Origin: Eleusine coracana subsp. coracana
Taxonomy: Eukaryota; Streptophyta; Magnoliopsida; Poales; Poaceae
Length of the DNA stretch: 64,000 bases
Assembly: GCA_032690845.1 (NCBI GenBank)
Contig: CM064417.1
Location: forward strand, 24,511,110 to 24,575,109
Reading direction: 5' to 3'
In this document: positions 54,151-64,000 of the stretch, piece after piece
Position numbering within the stretch: position 1 is the first letter of the stretch
Layout: the number at the start of each line of letters is the position of its first letter
The notes under the pieces: model-generated
What the model was told of the DNA's origin: nothing
The model's input: the letters and a program-made list of their open reading frames with translations, nothing else
Database searches by the model: none
Program-made: the position numbers and the translations under genes

Positions 54151-54165
54151 CGAGAAGGCGATTGG

Positions 54166-54186
54166 AGGGGGGGGGGGGGGGGGGGG
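54166..54186. repeat. G homopolymer, about 20 bases
   Basis: A long G run at the junction between the Tat-like integrase and the SIRE LTR-like sequence. Its length may be unreliable. Confidence 0.85.
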
Positions 54187-54394
54187 TGAATGGGAGCCAA
54201 TTAAAATTCTTGGCCTATGTTCTAATTACAACCCAAGCCAACCTCTAAACCGATCACCAAGATCACACACACCAACTTGTGATGTGCCAACCCTAGGAGT
54301 GATCAACAACAGCAGTGAAACACAACGGAAACAAAGAAGAACTGCTAAGACTCGAAATGGTCAAGAAACACACACAAGATAGATCACTCTGGAC

Positions 54395-54730
54395 TACCAT
54401 CGGCTGTGCTAATCATAGCCATCGGCAGTGCTGGTCGGCACCATCGGCTGTGCCGGTCACGTCCATCGGTAGTGCCGGTGCGGGGTTCTCCAAACTTCGG
54501 AAGGCAACGGTTGGAGCGCATCGGCAGTGCCGGTCGACAGAGGAAGCAAAGTTACTGGAACACACAGACATAGCTCATCGGCAGTGCCGGTCGGTACATC
54601 GGTAGTGCCGATGCGGGTTCAGACCCAAGTTACCGGCAGTGCCAGTCCAGCCATCCACAGTGCCGATCAGGGGTTCTTCCTCACGCACTGGTAGTGCCGG
54701 TTCAGATATTGGTAGTGCCGATCGATACTT
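54395..54730. repeat. CATCGGCAGTGCCGGTC short-motif array
   Basis: About eleven variants of CATCGGCAGTGCCGGTC (near 54,397, 54,419, 54,442, 54,463, 54,519, 54,578, 54,598, 54,633, 54,653, 54,690 and 54,709) with irregular spacing. The core GGCAGTGCC is nearly self-complementary. Confidence 0.8.
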
Positions 54731-56068
54731 TCTAGAACCAAAACTGAACTCGTGTCTCGGTTAGAAAATTGGCAAAACCTAACCAAACGACCTCCAAAAA
54801 TCACGAAACTTGGACAGAAGGTGTCTCATGGTAGGACGTTCCTTTTCCAAATCGAATCACATGAAAAGCTCAAGAATTCATCACGAATATGAGGTTTTAC
54901 CAAAAGCTCTAGGGTTTGAATGCTCTTGCCTAGTATTCAACCAAGGATCCATGAAAGAATGTTTCGGCATGTCCTAGCACCAAGATCCTTCAAGAAATTC
55001 GTACCAAAACCCACTCAAAAACAAGATACAAAATCACTACGAAAATAGCTCCAAAAATAGAGAAAAAGAGAAATTTGGGATTTAGGGAGAGAGAAAGATC
55101 TTGAGCACGAAAATAATTTCATATCATAGAAACATGCTTACAAGATCCATGGATACAAGGCTAGGAAGTCACCCTCTTCCTCCCACTATTTGGAAGAGAA
55201 AGAGATGTCTCTCACACACCCTCTCCTCTCCTCTATTACATGAAGACCTCTCCTAGAAATGAGTTCCTAACATAGGGCTAATAGGAAGAGGCACCTGTCC
55301 CACTAGCCACACCTCTCCTTATATAGGCCTAGGGTCTAAGACAGCTCTACCCTTGACCTATAACTTAATGCCACCTACCACCAGGGGCAAAACCGTCCAA
55401 CTCATTTTCCTTCGCCCGAACGCCATCGAGCCCTTCACAACTTTGCTTCGCCTCAACGCAAGCTCCGCGATGGTGCCACGTGCACCTCCGATCGCTGCCA
55501 CCGATTTTGAGGCCCAAACCGGGAAACCGCCTTGCACGTTTCTCAAAGCGCGACTTCTTGATCTTGACGCGTGTCACCTTGTCCCATGATCCTCCTTGTT
55601 GGCAAGTCTCTCACACGTCCGGTCCATTGGAAGCGTCTACTTGCACCGACGCCCGATCACCTTGGACTTGGTCAACCCTGCCGTCTTGATCACCACCCAC
55701 GGTTTTGAGGCTCAACCGTGAAACCGTCCGTGCTTCTTGCCTCTCTACATGTACGGTGTCGATCACCCTTGACTTCACCCGGCCTCCCGATCATCTGGCC
55801 TCAAGTCTCCTACTTGTGCCCGATCCTGTCGCTGTTGACCGCCAAGTTGACTTCAGTGACCTACACATCATGAGGCAAGCAAACACATTTCCCATCTCCT
55901 GCAAACTCTCCAACTCCATTACCAACTCTAGTTAGTCAAAACCATGACATGCACAAACTCATGCAATCCCCAAATTCCCTCATTTCGACTCAAACACCGA
56001 ACTCAACCAATGTCAATTACTCATCACATATTACAAACCATGACACATAGCCACATGGTTTCTCAATC

Positions 56069-56923
56069 TCCCCCTTGATGAGTACATTGACAACATCAAA
56101 TGCACAAAGCTTAGAGATTTGAAATGCGAAACCGAATAAGAACATCCAAATGGCTAAAACCCAAAGAAAAGGTGAAAAGTAGCCATCTAGCATAAGAGGG
56201 ATCACAAAACCAAGAGTTGACAAAGAAAGCCACTCGAGAACGCAAAGATTGTGAAATGCGCATGAAAAACGCTCAAGGACATGATATGCTCCCCCTCAAC
56301 TTGTGGTAGGTCTCATGTAATGTAGAATGGATCATCTTAAGTTTCTTAGCATTATTTGTGCGTGCCCAATATTTTCTCTCCCTTCAGCAATGAACTCATT
56401 ATAGAGTCAAAAGAACAAGCAAACATGCAATGCATGAAAATGCAAACCTAAGGAGCTTCAACAATTATGCAAACAAGCATTTAACCTTGCTAATCATAAG
56501 TATAGAGCTATGAAGTGTAAAAGCAATAGCTCGCAATCATACAAAGATAAAAAATAGATAGCAAGGCATAAACACCAAGAGCTATACTGGCTAAGCAAAA
56601 AGATTGACTAGCTTAGATAGAATCAAATTTACTCCTTATGAGAAAAGCTGTCACCATATGTGTAAGTACTCCCATCCAAGGCAAAACAAGCATCAAGTGA
56701 ATCATAAGAATCTAGCCAGTCTCAATCGCAACCAAGGCAGTAGGCATTCATAGAAAATAAGCTCTACAAACGCTCACATTTGCAATAGAGACTCATAAGA
56801 GAAAAGCATTATTCTTATGTGATCCTCATGTATCTTCTAACTTGTGCGGAGGGTCGCACGGGTGGGTACGGCAAACACCTCGAGGCTTCCAAGTACAATG
56901 TTTGGATTTAGCATTTTTATGTT
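56069..56923 (-). other. SIRE-like internal region between RT and LTR
   Basis: AT-rich. RNase H and the rest of pol were expected but are not seen. A direct repeat, GCGGAGGGTCGCACGGGTGGG versus GTGGAGGGTCGCATGACTGGG type, occurs near 56,849 and 56,933. Confidence 0.45.
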
Positions 56924-57365
56924 CTAATCCATGTGGAGGGTCGCATGACTGGGTACGGCAAACACCCTGAGGCTTCGAAGCACAGTCAACTTATTTTGCA
57001 AATCAAAAGCATAAGGATGAGCATGTCTTTGCGGCAATCTGGACACAAGAGCATAAGAGAAACCTCCAAAGATGATATCATCCACGTATATCTGAACCAT
57101 TAGAAAGTCATTGCCGTGCTTTAGAGTGAATCGGGTTTTGTCAACACACTCCATGACCTATCCGTGCTCTAGCAAGAAGGTCTTAAGCCTAGCATACCAT
57201 GTCCTAGGTGCTTGCTTTAGCCCGTACAAAGCCTTCTGAAGCTTGTACACACGGTTTGGGTGTTTGTGGTGCTCAAAGCTAGGTGGTTGTTTCACATAAA
57301 CCTCTTCCTCTATGAAACCATTTAGGAAAGCACTCTTGACATCCATTTGGTAGAGTCTAATGTCC
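56924..57365 (-). pseudogene. SIRE-like copia RT, C-terminal part
   Basis: Contains YQMDVKSAFLNGFIEEEVYV, YKLQKALYGLKQAPRTWYA and the catalytic IYVDDIIFGG (YVDD at 57,077-57,088). After FGG the sequence diverges and RNase H is missing. Its upstream part continues at 58,278 beyond the solo LTR. Confidence 0.88.
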
Positions 57366-57370
57366 TTAGA

Positions 57371-58272
57371 TGATATGCACAAGGGTTCCCGATCTTCCGA
57401 TAGGTTCTGATAATCTTGATTAAGGCGGAGGCGATACACAAATCGATCCGGCTTCTGAACGATACGTTCTGAACCCCGCAATCGCAGCACAATGTCTCCT
57501 CTGGTTATCAACCGTTCAAGAATGATTGACCTCACTGAGAAGGCTTATTCTTGCCTGCAAATCAAGAACACAAGCAAGAACAAAGAAGAATACAACCAAA
57601 TTTGCAAGTATACGATGAATCTCACAAGTTGGAGTCTCACAAATCGATCAAACGGCGAAACTGTTATCATCAGAATAATATAAGCAAAACCCCAAACCCT
57701 AATGAAGAGGTGGTGGTTGTATATGAGGACCCTAGGGTCATGCAAGACCCCTCTAGACGCAGCCCTAAGTGGGCTCAACTCGATACATGACCCAAAGACC
57801 GATTACAATGTCACAGCACCAGGACAGATTCTGTAAGTCGATTTGTTTTGGTGATTGCCGACGCCTCGGTACGAATTTTGATATAGGACCAGTTGGGTTA
57901 GAAAGGTCTTTTTGTCATCTTTCCAGGCATATATAGAACGTCCAAATCCGAGTTCGTATGCGTTCTGGGTGTCCATTTCAGTGCAGACTAGTCCTGGGTT
58001 TTGAAACAGACTCGAAGTCGGTTTTGATTGGGCCTCCACCTTGGCTTGGACGTCCTTGCTGGCCCATCACGCCTCCAGTCACCTCCCCAGCTATGTCATC
58101 ATCATCTCTATAGTTCCTAACAATAATTAATTCATTAGGTAGCAATCTATTCTCAAAACCACATAATAAAAACATTAGAAACGATCTCACCTATAAATTC
58201 AGGTGATGCACATGAACTTTTATCTTAGTTGGAGGAGTGTTGTGTGTATCCATGGGTGTGATGTACTCATCA
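57371..58272 (-). mobile_element. Solo LTR of the 33.6-kb element family
   Basis: A 902-bp copy beginning TGATATGCACAAGGGTTCCC and ending ACTCATCA, collinear with the 900-bp LTR at 37,278 and without the 274-bp duplication. A 5-bp target duplication TTAGA flanks it (57,366-57,370; 58,273-58,277). No internal sequence remains, so it arose by recombination between LTRs. Orientation matches the 37.3-kb LTR. Confidence 0.95.
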
Positions 58273-58277
58273 TTAGA

Positions 58278-58978
58278 GGCAGCAAATGCAAGCAAGATCC
58301 TAATGGCTTCTATGCATGCAACAGAAGCAAAGGTTTCCCCATAGTCTAAGCCCTCAACTTGGCTAAAACCCTAAGCAACAAGCCTAGCCTTGTTTCTCAT
58401 AACCTCACCATCTTCCCCATGCTTGTTTTTGAACATTTATTTGGTTCCTATGACATTGACACCAATAGGAGGCTCTCTTTGTTTCTCTCAAAGTTTTCTA
58501 AGTCCTCATGCATGACATTAACCCAATGTTCATCAGATAGTGCGTGTCCAACATCCCGAGGTTCAAAGGTGGCAACAAATAGAGAATTGGTAAAGCAGGC
58601 GAGATGTGCAGACCTTGACCTTGTTGTCCTCTCATAGAGAAGATCATCTGTTGAGGTGGATGTTGACCTCAACCACAGCTGGAGCTGGCTCGATAGCTGC
58701 TGAGGTCGATGTAGAAGCTTCTGGACCCTCTGCTGGAGTGGTGATAGCAGCAGGAACAAGCTCGGATGTGAGATGGAATGACTCATCATCGTCATCATCC
58801 AAGCCTTGTAGGTCTTCTTCTACAAAGATACTCTGCTCCATCTCCCTGTTACCTGCAGTCTCAACCACATTGCTTGCACAAGAGTTTGATTCATCAAAGG
58901 TTAAATCAGAGAATTCTACGATGGTGTTAGTTTTCAAATTCAGAACTCTGTAGGAATGGCTGTTGATGGTCCTTAAAT
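58278..58978 (-). pseudogene. SIRE-like copia pol: linker after integrase and RT N-terminal part
   Basis: From 58,978: NLKTNTIVEFSDLTFDESNS, an acidic linker (QGLDDDDDES), then RT entry (ALSDEHWVNVMHEDLENFER) and fragments up to the solo LTR. Stops and frameshifts occur near 58,640 and 58,440-58,300. Integrase proper is not in the window. Confidence 0.8.
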
Positions 58979-59199
58979 GCTAAATCTGACCATCAAATCC
59001 TTGCATAAATTACATAAAAGGAATAACCAACATAATAGTAGGAGTTTATTACTAACAATTTCCACAAGTGTTGGTGAATATTTATATGCAGGTGATTTAT
59101 TAACAAATTCAAGGAAATATCAGAGTTACAAGAGGAGAAATAATAAATGCCCATAAACATGAAGCAAAAAGTGGTCAAATAATATTTTAGACCTCACCA
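58979..59199. other. AT-rich spacer
   Basis: Between the SIRE fragment and the Athila-like LTR. Nothing recognised. Confidence 0.45.
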
Positions 59200-60216
59200 T
59201 GTTGAAGCTCTTGTCGAGCCGATCAAAACGCATATATAACTTGCCTATATCGGACTTCGGATATGGGAGTTATGAAGCACAAAAGATCAGGTGTTACGGC
59301 TGAACCATCGCTGACGTTAGCATGACGTCAGCACACGCGGGAGGGGAAGAGAATGATGGTTCAGGTTGCTTGGCTGAGTAGGGAAGCCCATTACTTGACC
59401 CATAAGAATGAGGAATAGTCCAAGGAATATACTCTTATTTTTTAAAAGAATTCTTCACTCCCCCAAGTCATCTTCCACTATAAATAGAGCCCCTCTCCCT
59501 CTCATTTCAAAATACAAGAAGAATAAGTTTTAGAGCTCCACTCCAAAGGTTTTAGCACTGCCAAAGTGCTTAAAAAAATAGGGAGAGAGTGAGGGAGAGT
59601 TAGGAGGATGTCTGGGCTTGTCGGCACCTTCTCCACGCTTGTACCTCGACGGATGCTTTCCTTTCTTAGTAAGTATTCGTGATCTTACTTTGGTATAAAG
59701 TTTTCTTTTTAAGTTAGTTTTTTCTTAGTTGCTTACGGGTTCATCGCTCTATTTAGTTAGAGTATCATCGTCTTCTATAAGCGTGACGTCGAGACTTTGA
59801 TAGTAACTAATAGCGTAGACGTGGTGTCTAGACTAGAGGTTATCTTTGTTTGCCTTGTGCCCCACGGTTTATAGAGTTAGTCGTTAGGTGGTGACAGTCC
59901 TATCCGGCCTTAGTAATCCTCCATGTTCGGGTACGTCGTAGAGCTGTTGGATGGAGTCGCCTGTGGATGCAGGGGTAAGCCGGTGCCCGAAGTAAGCAAT
60001 TATAGACTGAACCTATCTTATTTTAGGATCTTTTACCATAGGAATCCTCTCTACCCTCTGCCTACCATTTTCTTGTTGTCCTTGGACGAATTAGGATAGA
60101 AGATTAGACACACACGTTCCCTGTGATTCGATAACCTGGAATACTCATGTGAAGTGCTACATCGATATCTGTGCACTTGCGGATTTATCTGTGATCGTAA
60201 GAAATACCAACAAGCA
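59200..60216 (+). repeat. 5' LTR of an Athila-like gypsy element
   Basis: Probable start TGTTGAAGCTC at 59,200; end CAAGCA at 60,216, four bases before the primer binding site. A TATA box CTATAAATAG lies at 59,478-59,487. The start is inferred because the 3' LTR is outside the window. Confidence 0.65.
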
Positions 60217-60220
60217 TATC

Positions 60221-60239
60221 TGGCGCCGTTGCCGGGGAA
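60221..60239 (+). other. Primer binding site (Athila type)
   Basis: TGGCGCCGTTGCCGGGGAA, the primer site typical of Athila-group gypsy elements (tRNA-Asp as I recall). Confidence 0.9.
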
Positions 60240-60316
60240 CGGTTGTTGTTCTATCTTCGGACCTTGTTCGTCCTTGTATCTTTTTGCCTTTCTTTATTTA
60301 TTTCCCCATTTCTACA

Positions 60317-61243
60317 ATGGAGCAACCTACTATCCAATCCTTTTCTGCTCCAAAGGGAGAGTTCTTTGAGCCACCGCCGTCCTCGAACCCAATTCATACA
60401 TCTGGCAACGAAATTTGCCTTGTCTTTATAGCCATGGTTCGGGAGCAATACTTTTCTGGCTTAGATAGTCAAAACCCATACCATCACCTATGAGAATTCG
60501 AGGAACTGTGTTCGTGCCTTTCTATAAAGGGCATGACATAGGAAACTCTAAAGTGGAAATTGTTTCCCTTTTCCCTCATGGAGGGGACGAAACAATGGTA
60601 CACTCATACTATCGGGAGTGTAAACAGTGATTGGGAAGAACTTTGAGATAAATTTTGTCGCGCTTTCTTCCCTATGTCCCCTATTGTCTCCCTTCGTATG
60701 GAAATTCTCGGTTTTCACCAGAATGAGAAGGAGTCTTTAGGAGCAGCCTAGGCTAGGCTTAATTTGCTATCCAAATCTAGACCCAACCTTGCCATTCCTG
60801 ACCCGATGTTGCTACAATATTTTCGTAAGGGTTTGAACAAGGAAGCTGCCCTATACCTCGACATTGCAGCTGGAGGATCGTTCATCCATAAGACCGTGAT
60901 AGAAGGAAGAGAAATCCTAGACCGTATTCTAGAAAACACTTCTTTCCTTTCTGATCATGCCAAACCTCTCCAAGAGGAAGCCAAGTCGAGCCATGAGGAA
61001 CCCTTAATAGCCGAATCTGAACCCATTCCTTGCATTCCCCAAGATTCGACCATTAAGCCCTCACCCAAACCGGGAACACCTATGGAAGAAGAAATTCAAC
61101 CCTCAGAATTCTCATTTGATTTTGAGGAAGAGCTTTTTGAAGATTATGGAAACACCTCAAAGTATTATTGCCAAAAGAAACCCCCGACTCCCATCTCTCC
61201 TCCTGAGCCACTTGAAGAGGCATTCCTCCAAGAGGAGTCATGA
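60317..61243 (+). pseudogene. Athila-like gag
   Basis: ATG 60317 begins MEQPTIQSFSAPKGEFFEPP. The capsid-type gag domain follows (EFEELCSCLSIKGM, KQWYTHTIGSVNSDWEEL, FFPMSPIVSLRMEILGFHQN, LDIAAGGSFIHKT, EILDRILENTSF), then an acidic Pro/Glu-rich tail to TGA 61243. Internal stops occur near 60,491, 60,537, 60,645 and 60,748 (TGA, TAG, TGA, TAG), so it is broken. Confidence 0.85.
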
Positions 61244-61328
61244 ATGGTTGTGAGAAGTTGAGCTATCCTCTGAAGTAATTCAAATTTTCTCTCTCTCTTC
61301 AACCATTCGATGTGACATTAGAGGAGTC

Positions 61329-61590
61329 ATGGTGGAAGTTCTTTATAATCTCACTATTGGTGCCAACATAGTTTCTAGTGCCTTTGCACTTGACATTTTG
61401 GGCGATACACCATTGGCACCAACAAGTAAATCCTTCAAGAGCCCCTATGGCCCCATTTTAGAAGGATGCGGGATTTTTCAAGATGTGACCGTAAGGCACG
61501 CAAACATCGAGGCTGTCCTAGACTTCCATGTCTTTGACATTCAGGATTTTGATGTCTTAATCTGACATCCCATTGAGAAATTACTCATGG
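61329..61590 (+). pseudogene. Athila-like protease, degenerate
   Basis: Contains VEVLYNLTIGANIVSSAFAL, LEGCGIFQDVTVRHANIEAV and DFHVFDIQDFDVLI followed by TGA, the retropepsin region of plant gypsy elements. The catalytic Asp-Thr/Ser-Gly is not visible. A 17-base G run follows at 61,627-61,643. Confidence 0.7.
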
Positions 61591-61863
61591 ATGTACTGAC
61601 GCTTGGATGTCTTGATGTAAAACTCGGGGGGGGGGGGGGGGGAGTTTTCTGTCCCGATCTCCCAATCGAGGAACTCCCTACCAGATCCTTCCCTCGAGGA
61701 AGAGCCAATCGAGGAAGTAATCGCTATTTTCCCACTTGATTCTCCTAAACCCCTTCTATAAAGAGATGCTAAAGAGTTTATCCAAGAGGAGAATGAGTTT
61801 TAGGAGACAATTGAGGTACCCATTGAAGAACCACCATCACAACCTCTGCTTGAGTTTAAGCCC

Positions 61864-64000
61864 TTGCCTTCTGGGCTACGCTATGCTTTCCTAAATGGCA
61901 ACCTGAAAGCCCTAGTTATGATAAGTGACAAACTATCCAAGGAAGAAACTGCTAAACTTTTAGCCATCCTAGAAAAGCATCGTTCTATCCTAGGCTACTC
62001 ACTCCAAGACCTTAAGGGAATTAGTCCTGCTCTTTGCACCCATCGCATTCCCATTGATCCTGATAGCACACCTTCTAGGGAGCCTCAGAGGAGGCTAAAT
62101 AATGCAATGAGATAGGTTGTTAAGAAGGAGGTCTTAAAACTTTTGCATGCCAGGATAATTTATCCCGTTCCTCATAGTGAGTGGGTTAGCCCTGTGCAAG
62201 TAGTGCCTAAGAAGGGAGGCATGACGGTCGTTAGAAACAATAGAAATGAGTTGATCCCTCAATGCACCATCACGGGATGAAGGATGTGCATCGACTATCG
62301 GAGGCTCAACAAGGCAACAAAAAAGGATAATTTCCCGTTGCCCTTCGTTGATCAAATGTTGGAGCGGCTTGCTAATAATTCCTTCTTTTGTTTCCTTGAT
62401 GGGTACTCTGGTTACCATCAAATTCCCATCCATCCCAATGATCAAAGTAAGACTACCTTCAGAAGCCCTTACAGAACCTATGCCTATCGGAGAATGTCAT
62501 TAGGGTTGTGTAATGCACCCGCTTCATTCCAAAGGTGCATGATGTCTATATTCTCTGATATAATCGAAGAAATCATGGAAGTCTTCATGGATGATTTCTC
62601 TATTTATGGGAAAACTTTTGATCATTGTCTTGAGAACCTTGATAGGGTCTTACAAAGATGCCAGGAAAAGGACTTGGTACTTAATTGAGAAAAATGCCAC
62701 TTTATGGTCCAAGAGCGCATTGTTTTAGGACACCTTGTGTCCGAGAGGGGTATTGAGGTGGATAGAGCTAAGATTGAGTTCATAGAAAGGCTTCCATATC
62801 CAATTAATGTTATGGGGATCCGTAGTTTCTTAGGACATGCGGGGTTTTATCGACGTTTTATCAAGGACTTTTCCCAGATCGCCAGACCCCTCACTAGTAT
62901 TTTGGCTAAGGATGCTCCCTTTGATTTCGATGATGAGTGCCTACATTCTTTTAATATCCTTAAGAAGGCACTCATCTCAGCCCCAATCATTCAACCCCCC
63001 GATTGGACGCTACCTTTCGAAATCATGTGTGATGCTAGTGACTATGCTGTTGGGGTTGTTCTTGGCCAAACAAAAGATAAGAAGCATCATGCCATAGCCT
63101 ACGCTAGCAGGACCTTGACAGGAGCACAACTTAATTATGCCACTACAAAAAAAGAGCTCCTTGTCGTTGTTTTTGCTATCAATAAGTTTAGGTCATACTT
63201 AGTAGGAGCAAAGGTTATTGTTCACACTGATCATGCTGCTTTAAAATACCTGCTCACTAAGAAAGATGCTAAACCAAGGCTAATTAGATGGATTCTTCTA
63301 CTCCAAGAATTTGACCTTGAAATTAGAAATAAGAAAGGAGTAGAGAATTCTATTGTGGATTATTTGTCGTGTATGCAAGTGACTAACATGCAGGAAATTC
63401 TGATAAATGACTTCCTCCGCAATGACATGCTACTGCAAGTGACGGACTCCAACCCCTGGTATGCAGACATTGTGAATTTCATTGTTACAGGGTATGTACC
63501 ACTAGGGGAGAACAAGAAGAAGCTCATCTATGAGAGTCGATGTCACGTGTGGGACGATTCGTACCTCTACAGAGTATGTGCTGATGGGTTGCTAAGGAGA
63601 TGTGTCCCAAGAATTGAAGGCACCTAGATAATCGAGAAATGCCATACATCTCCATATGGAGGCCACTTTGGTGTATTCCACCCCCAAGCAAAAATCTGGC
63701 AGAGTGGATTCTTCTGGCCAACAATGCATGAAGACACAAAAGAATTCATCCGAAGATGTCGGAATTGCCACAAGCATGGAGGGATTACTGCTCGCAACGC
63801 AATGCCCCTAACATACAACCTTCAAGTGGAATTATTCGATGTATGGGGCATTGACTTCGTGGGACCATTTCCAAAGTCCTATGATTGCGAGTACATCTTG
63901 GTGGCCGTTTAGTATGTATCCAAGTGGGTAGAAGCAATGCCATGTAGAGCTGCCGACTCCAAGCATGCCCGGAGAATGTTCCATGAGATCACCTTTCCAT
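61864..64000 (+). pseudogene. Athila-like pol: RT, RNase H and start of integrase
   Basis: RT: EKHRSILGYSLQDLKGISPA, CIDYRRLNKATKKDNFPLPF, FFCFLDGYSGYHQIPI, LGLCNAPASFQRCM and catalytic FMDD (62,584-62,595), with Phe-Met in place of the more usual Tyr-Val, as common in this clade. RNase H: CDASDYAVGVVLGQTKDKKH, AIAYASRTLTGAQLNYATTK, VHTDHAALKYLLTKKDAKPR. Integrase: YGGHFG and CRNCHKHGG, then LFDVWGIDFVGPFPKSY. In-frame stops lie at about 62,113 (TAG), 62,278 (TGA), 62,686 (TGA), 63,625 (TAG) and 63,910 (TAG), with few indels. The gene runs off the window. Confidence 0.92.

Larger units (their letters stand above)
40003..54165 (-). mobile_element. Tat-like Ty3/gypsy element, 5'-truncated, with antisense accessory ORF
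   Basis: Order on the minus strand: integrase (54,150-53,143), then a long region holding a plus-strand accessory ORF (about 49,850-52,679) and its upstream region (41,426-43,075), then the 3' LTR. A complete second gypsy element (43,076-49,464) is nested inside. Extra ORFs, some antisense, between pol and the 3' LTR are known for the Tat lineage (for example maize Grande), which is why I read these pieces as one element. Two elements abutting tail to tail is the alternative. Confidence 0.55.
54166..56068 (-). repeat. 3' LTR-type sequence of a minus-strand SIRE-like element
   Basis: Bounded on the right by a polypurine tract (minus-strand ATCAAGGGGGAGATTG, about 56,068-56,083) and on the left by a G run followed by GTGAATGGGAGCC, like the C-rich end of the SIRE LTR at 16,090. 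No coding sequence is recognised; GC-rich frames at 55,350-55,940 are probably compositional. Confidence 0.55.

Noticed and set aside
54395..54730. CRISPR-like array
   Set aside because: Repeats are short, variable and irregularly spaced with no conserved spacer length, and the context is a plant retroelement.
55350..55940. Overlapping frames in both directions as a coding gene
   Set aside because: GC-rich LTR-like sequence upstream of a polypurine tract; no domains.
1..64000. tRNA, rRNA or microRNA genes
   Set aside because: No cloverleaf with intact A and B boxes or rRNA signature was recognised by eye. The tRNA-like motifs seen are primer binding sites.

Overview
The window looks like a stretch of intergenic heterochromatin from a grass nuclear genome, probably panicoid. 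The reasons are nested LTR retrotransposons of the SIRE, chromovirus, Tat and Athila types, a Mutator-like element (MULE) carrying a plant mobile domain gene, many hAT/CACTA/MULE MITEs, and spliced but broken reading frames. I see no clearly intact host gene. The only host-like coding pieces are a truncated pentatricopeptide repeat (PPR) gene (24.1-25.0 kb), a short histone H2B tail fragment (27.8 kb) and a Myb/SANT-like remnant (32.7 kb). No rRNA, tRNA or CRISPR array was recognised.

Layout. 1-13.1 kb: a decayed MULE. A plus-strand accessory gene converges on two minus-strand genes, a plant mobile domain (PMD) gene and a MURA transposase. The PMD gene is split by a ~4 kb insertion (about 2.82-6.88 kb), a GC-rich hAT-like element (6.93-7.48 kb) and a 291-bp hAT MITE (8.81-9.10 kb). 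13.5-15.3 kb: Ty1/copia pol fragment, minus strand. 15.3-22.6 kb: SIRE-like copia element, plus strand, with LTR, PBS, gag and an extra ORF but no pol. 22.76-23.29 kb: MULE-type MITE. 24-31.6 kb: PPR fragment, inverted-repeat elements, H2B fragment, a 1.2-kb hAT element full of AACCGG motifs, and two CACTA-like elements.

33.0-40.0 kb: a minus-strand chromovirus 3' half, split by a complete non-autonomous LTR element (33,564-38,177; 5-bp TSD CATGG) that keeps an open 604-codon ORF. 40.0-54.2 kb: a minus-strand Tat-like gypsy element with a 3' LTR, an accessory ORF antisense to pol, and the integrase end of pol. It is split by a second complete gypsy element (43,076-49,464; TSD GATGG) with gag and protease only. 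54.2-59.0 kb: a minus-strand SIRE fragment (LTR with a short-motif array, then RT) holding a 902-bp solo LTR of the same family as the 33.6-kb element. 59.2-64.0 kb: a plus-strand Athila-like gypsy element (LTR, PBS, gag, protease, RT, RNase H, start of integrase) running off the window.

Nearly all frames carry stops or frameshifts. In two retroelements most stops are TAG or TAA at positions that look like former glutamine codons, as expected from deamination of methylated cytosine. Target-site duplications give relative ages: the LTR element is younger than the chromovirus, the second gypsy element younger than the Tat-like element, and the solo LTR younger than the SIRE copy.
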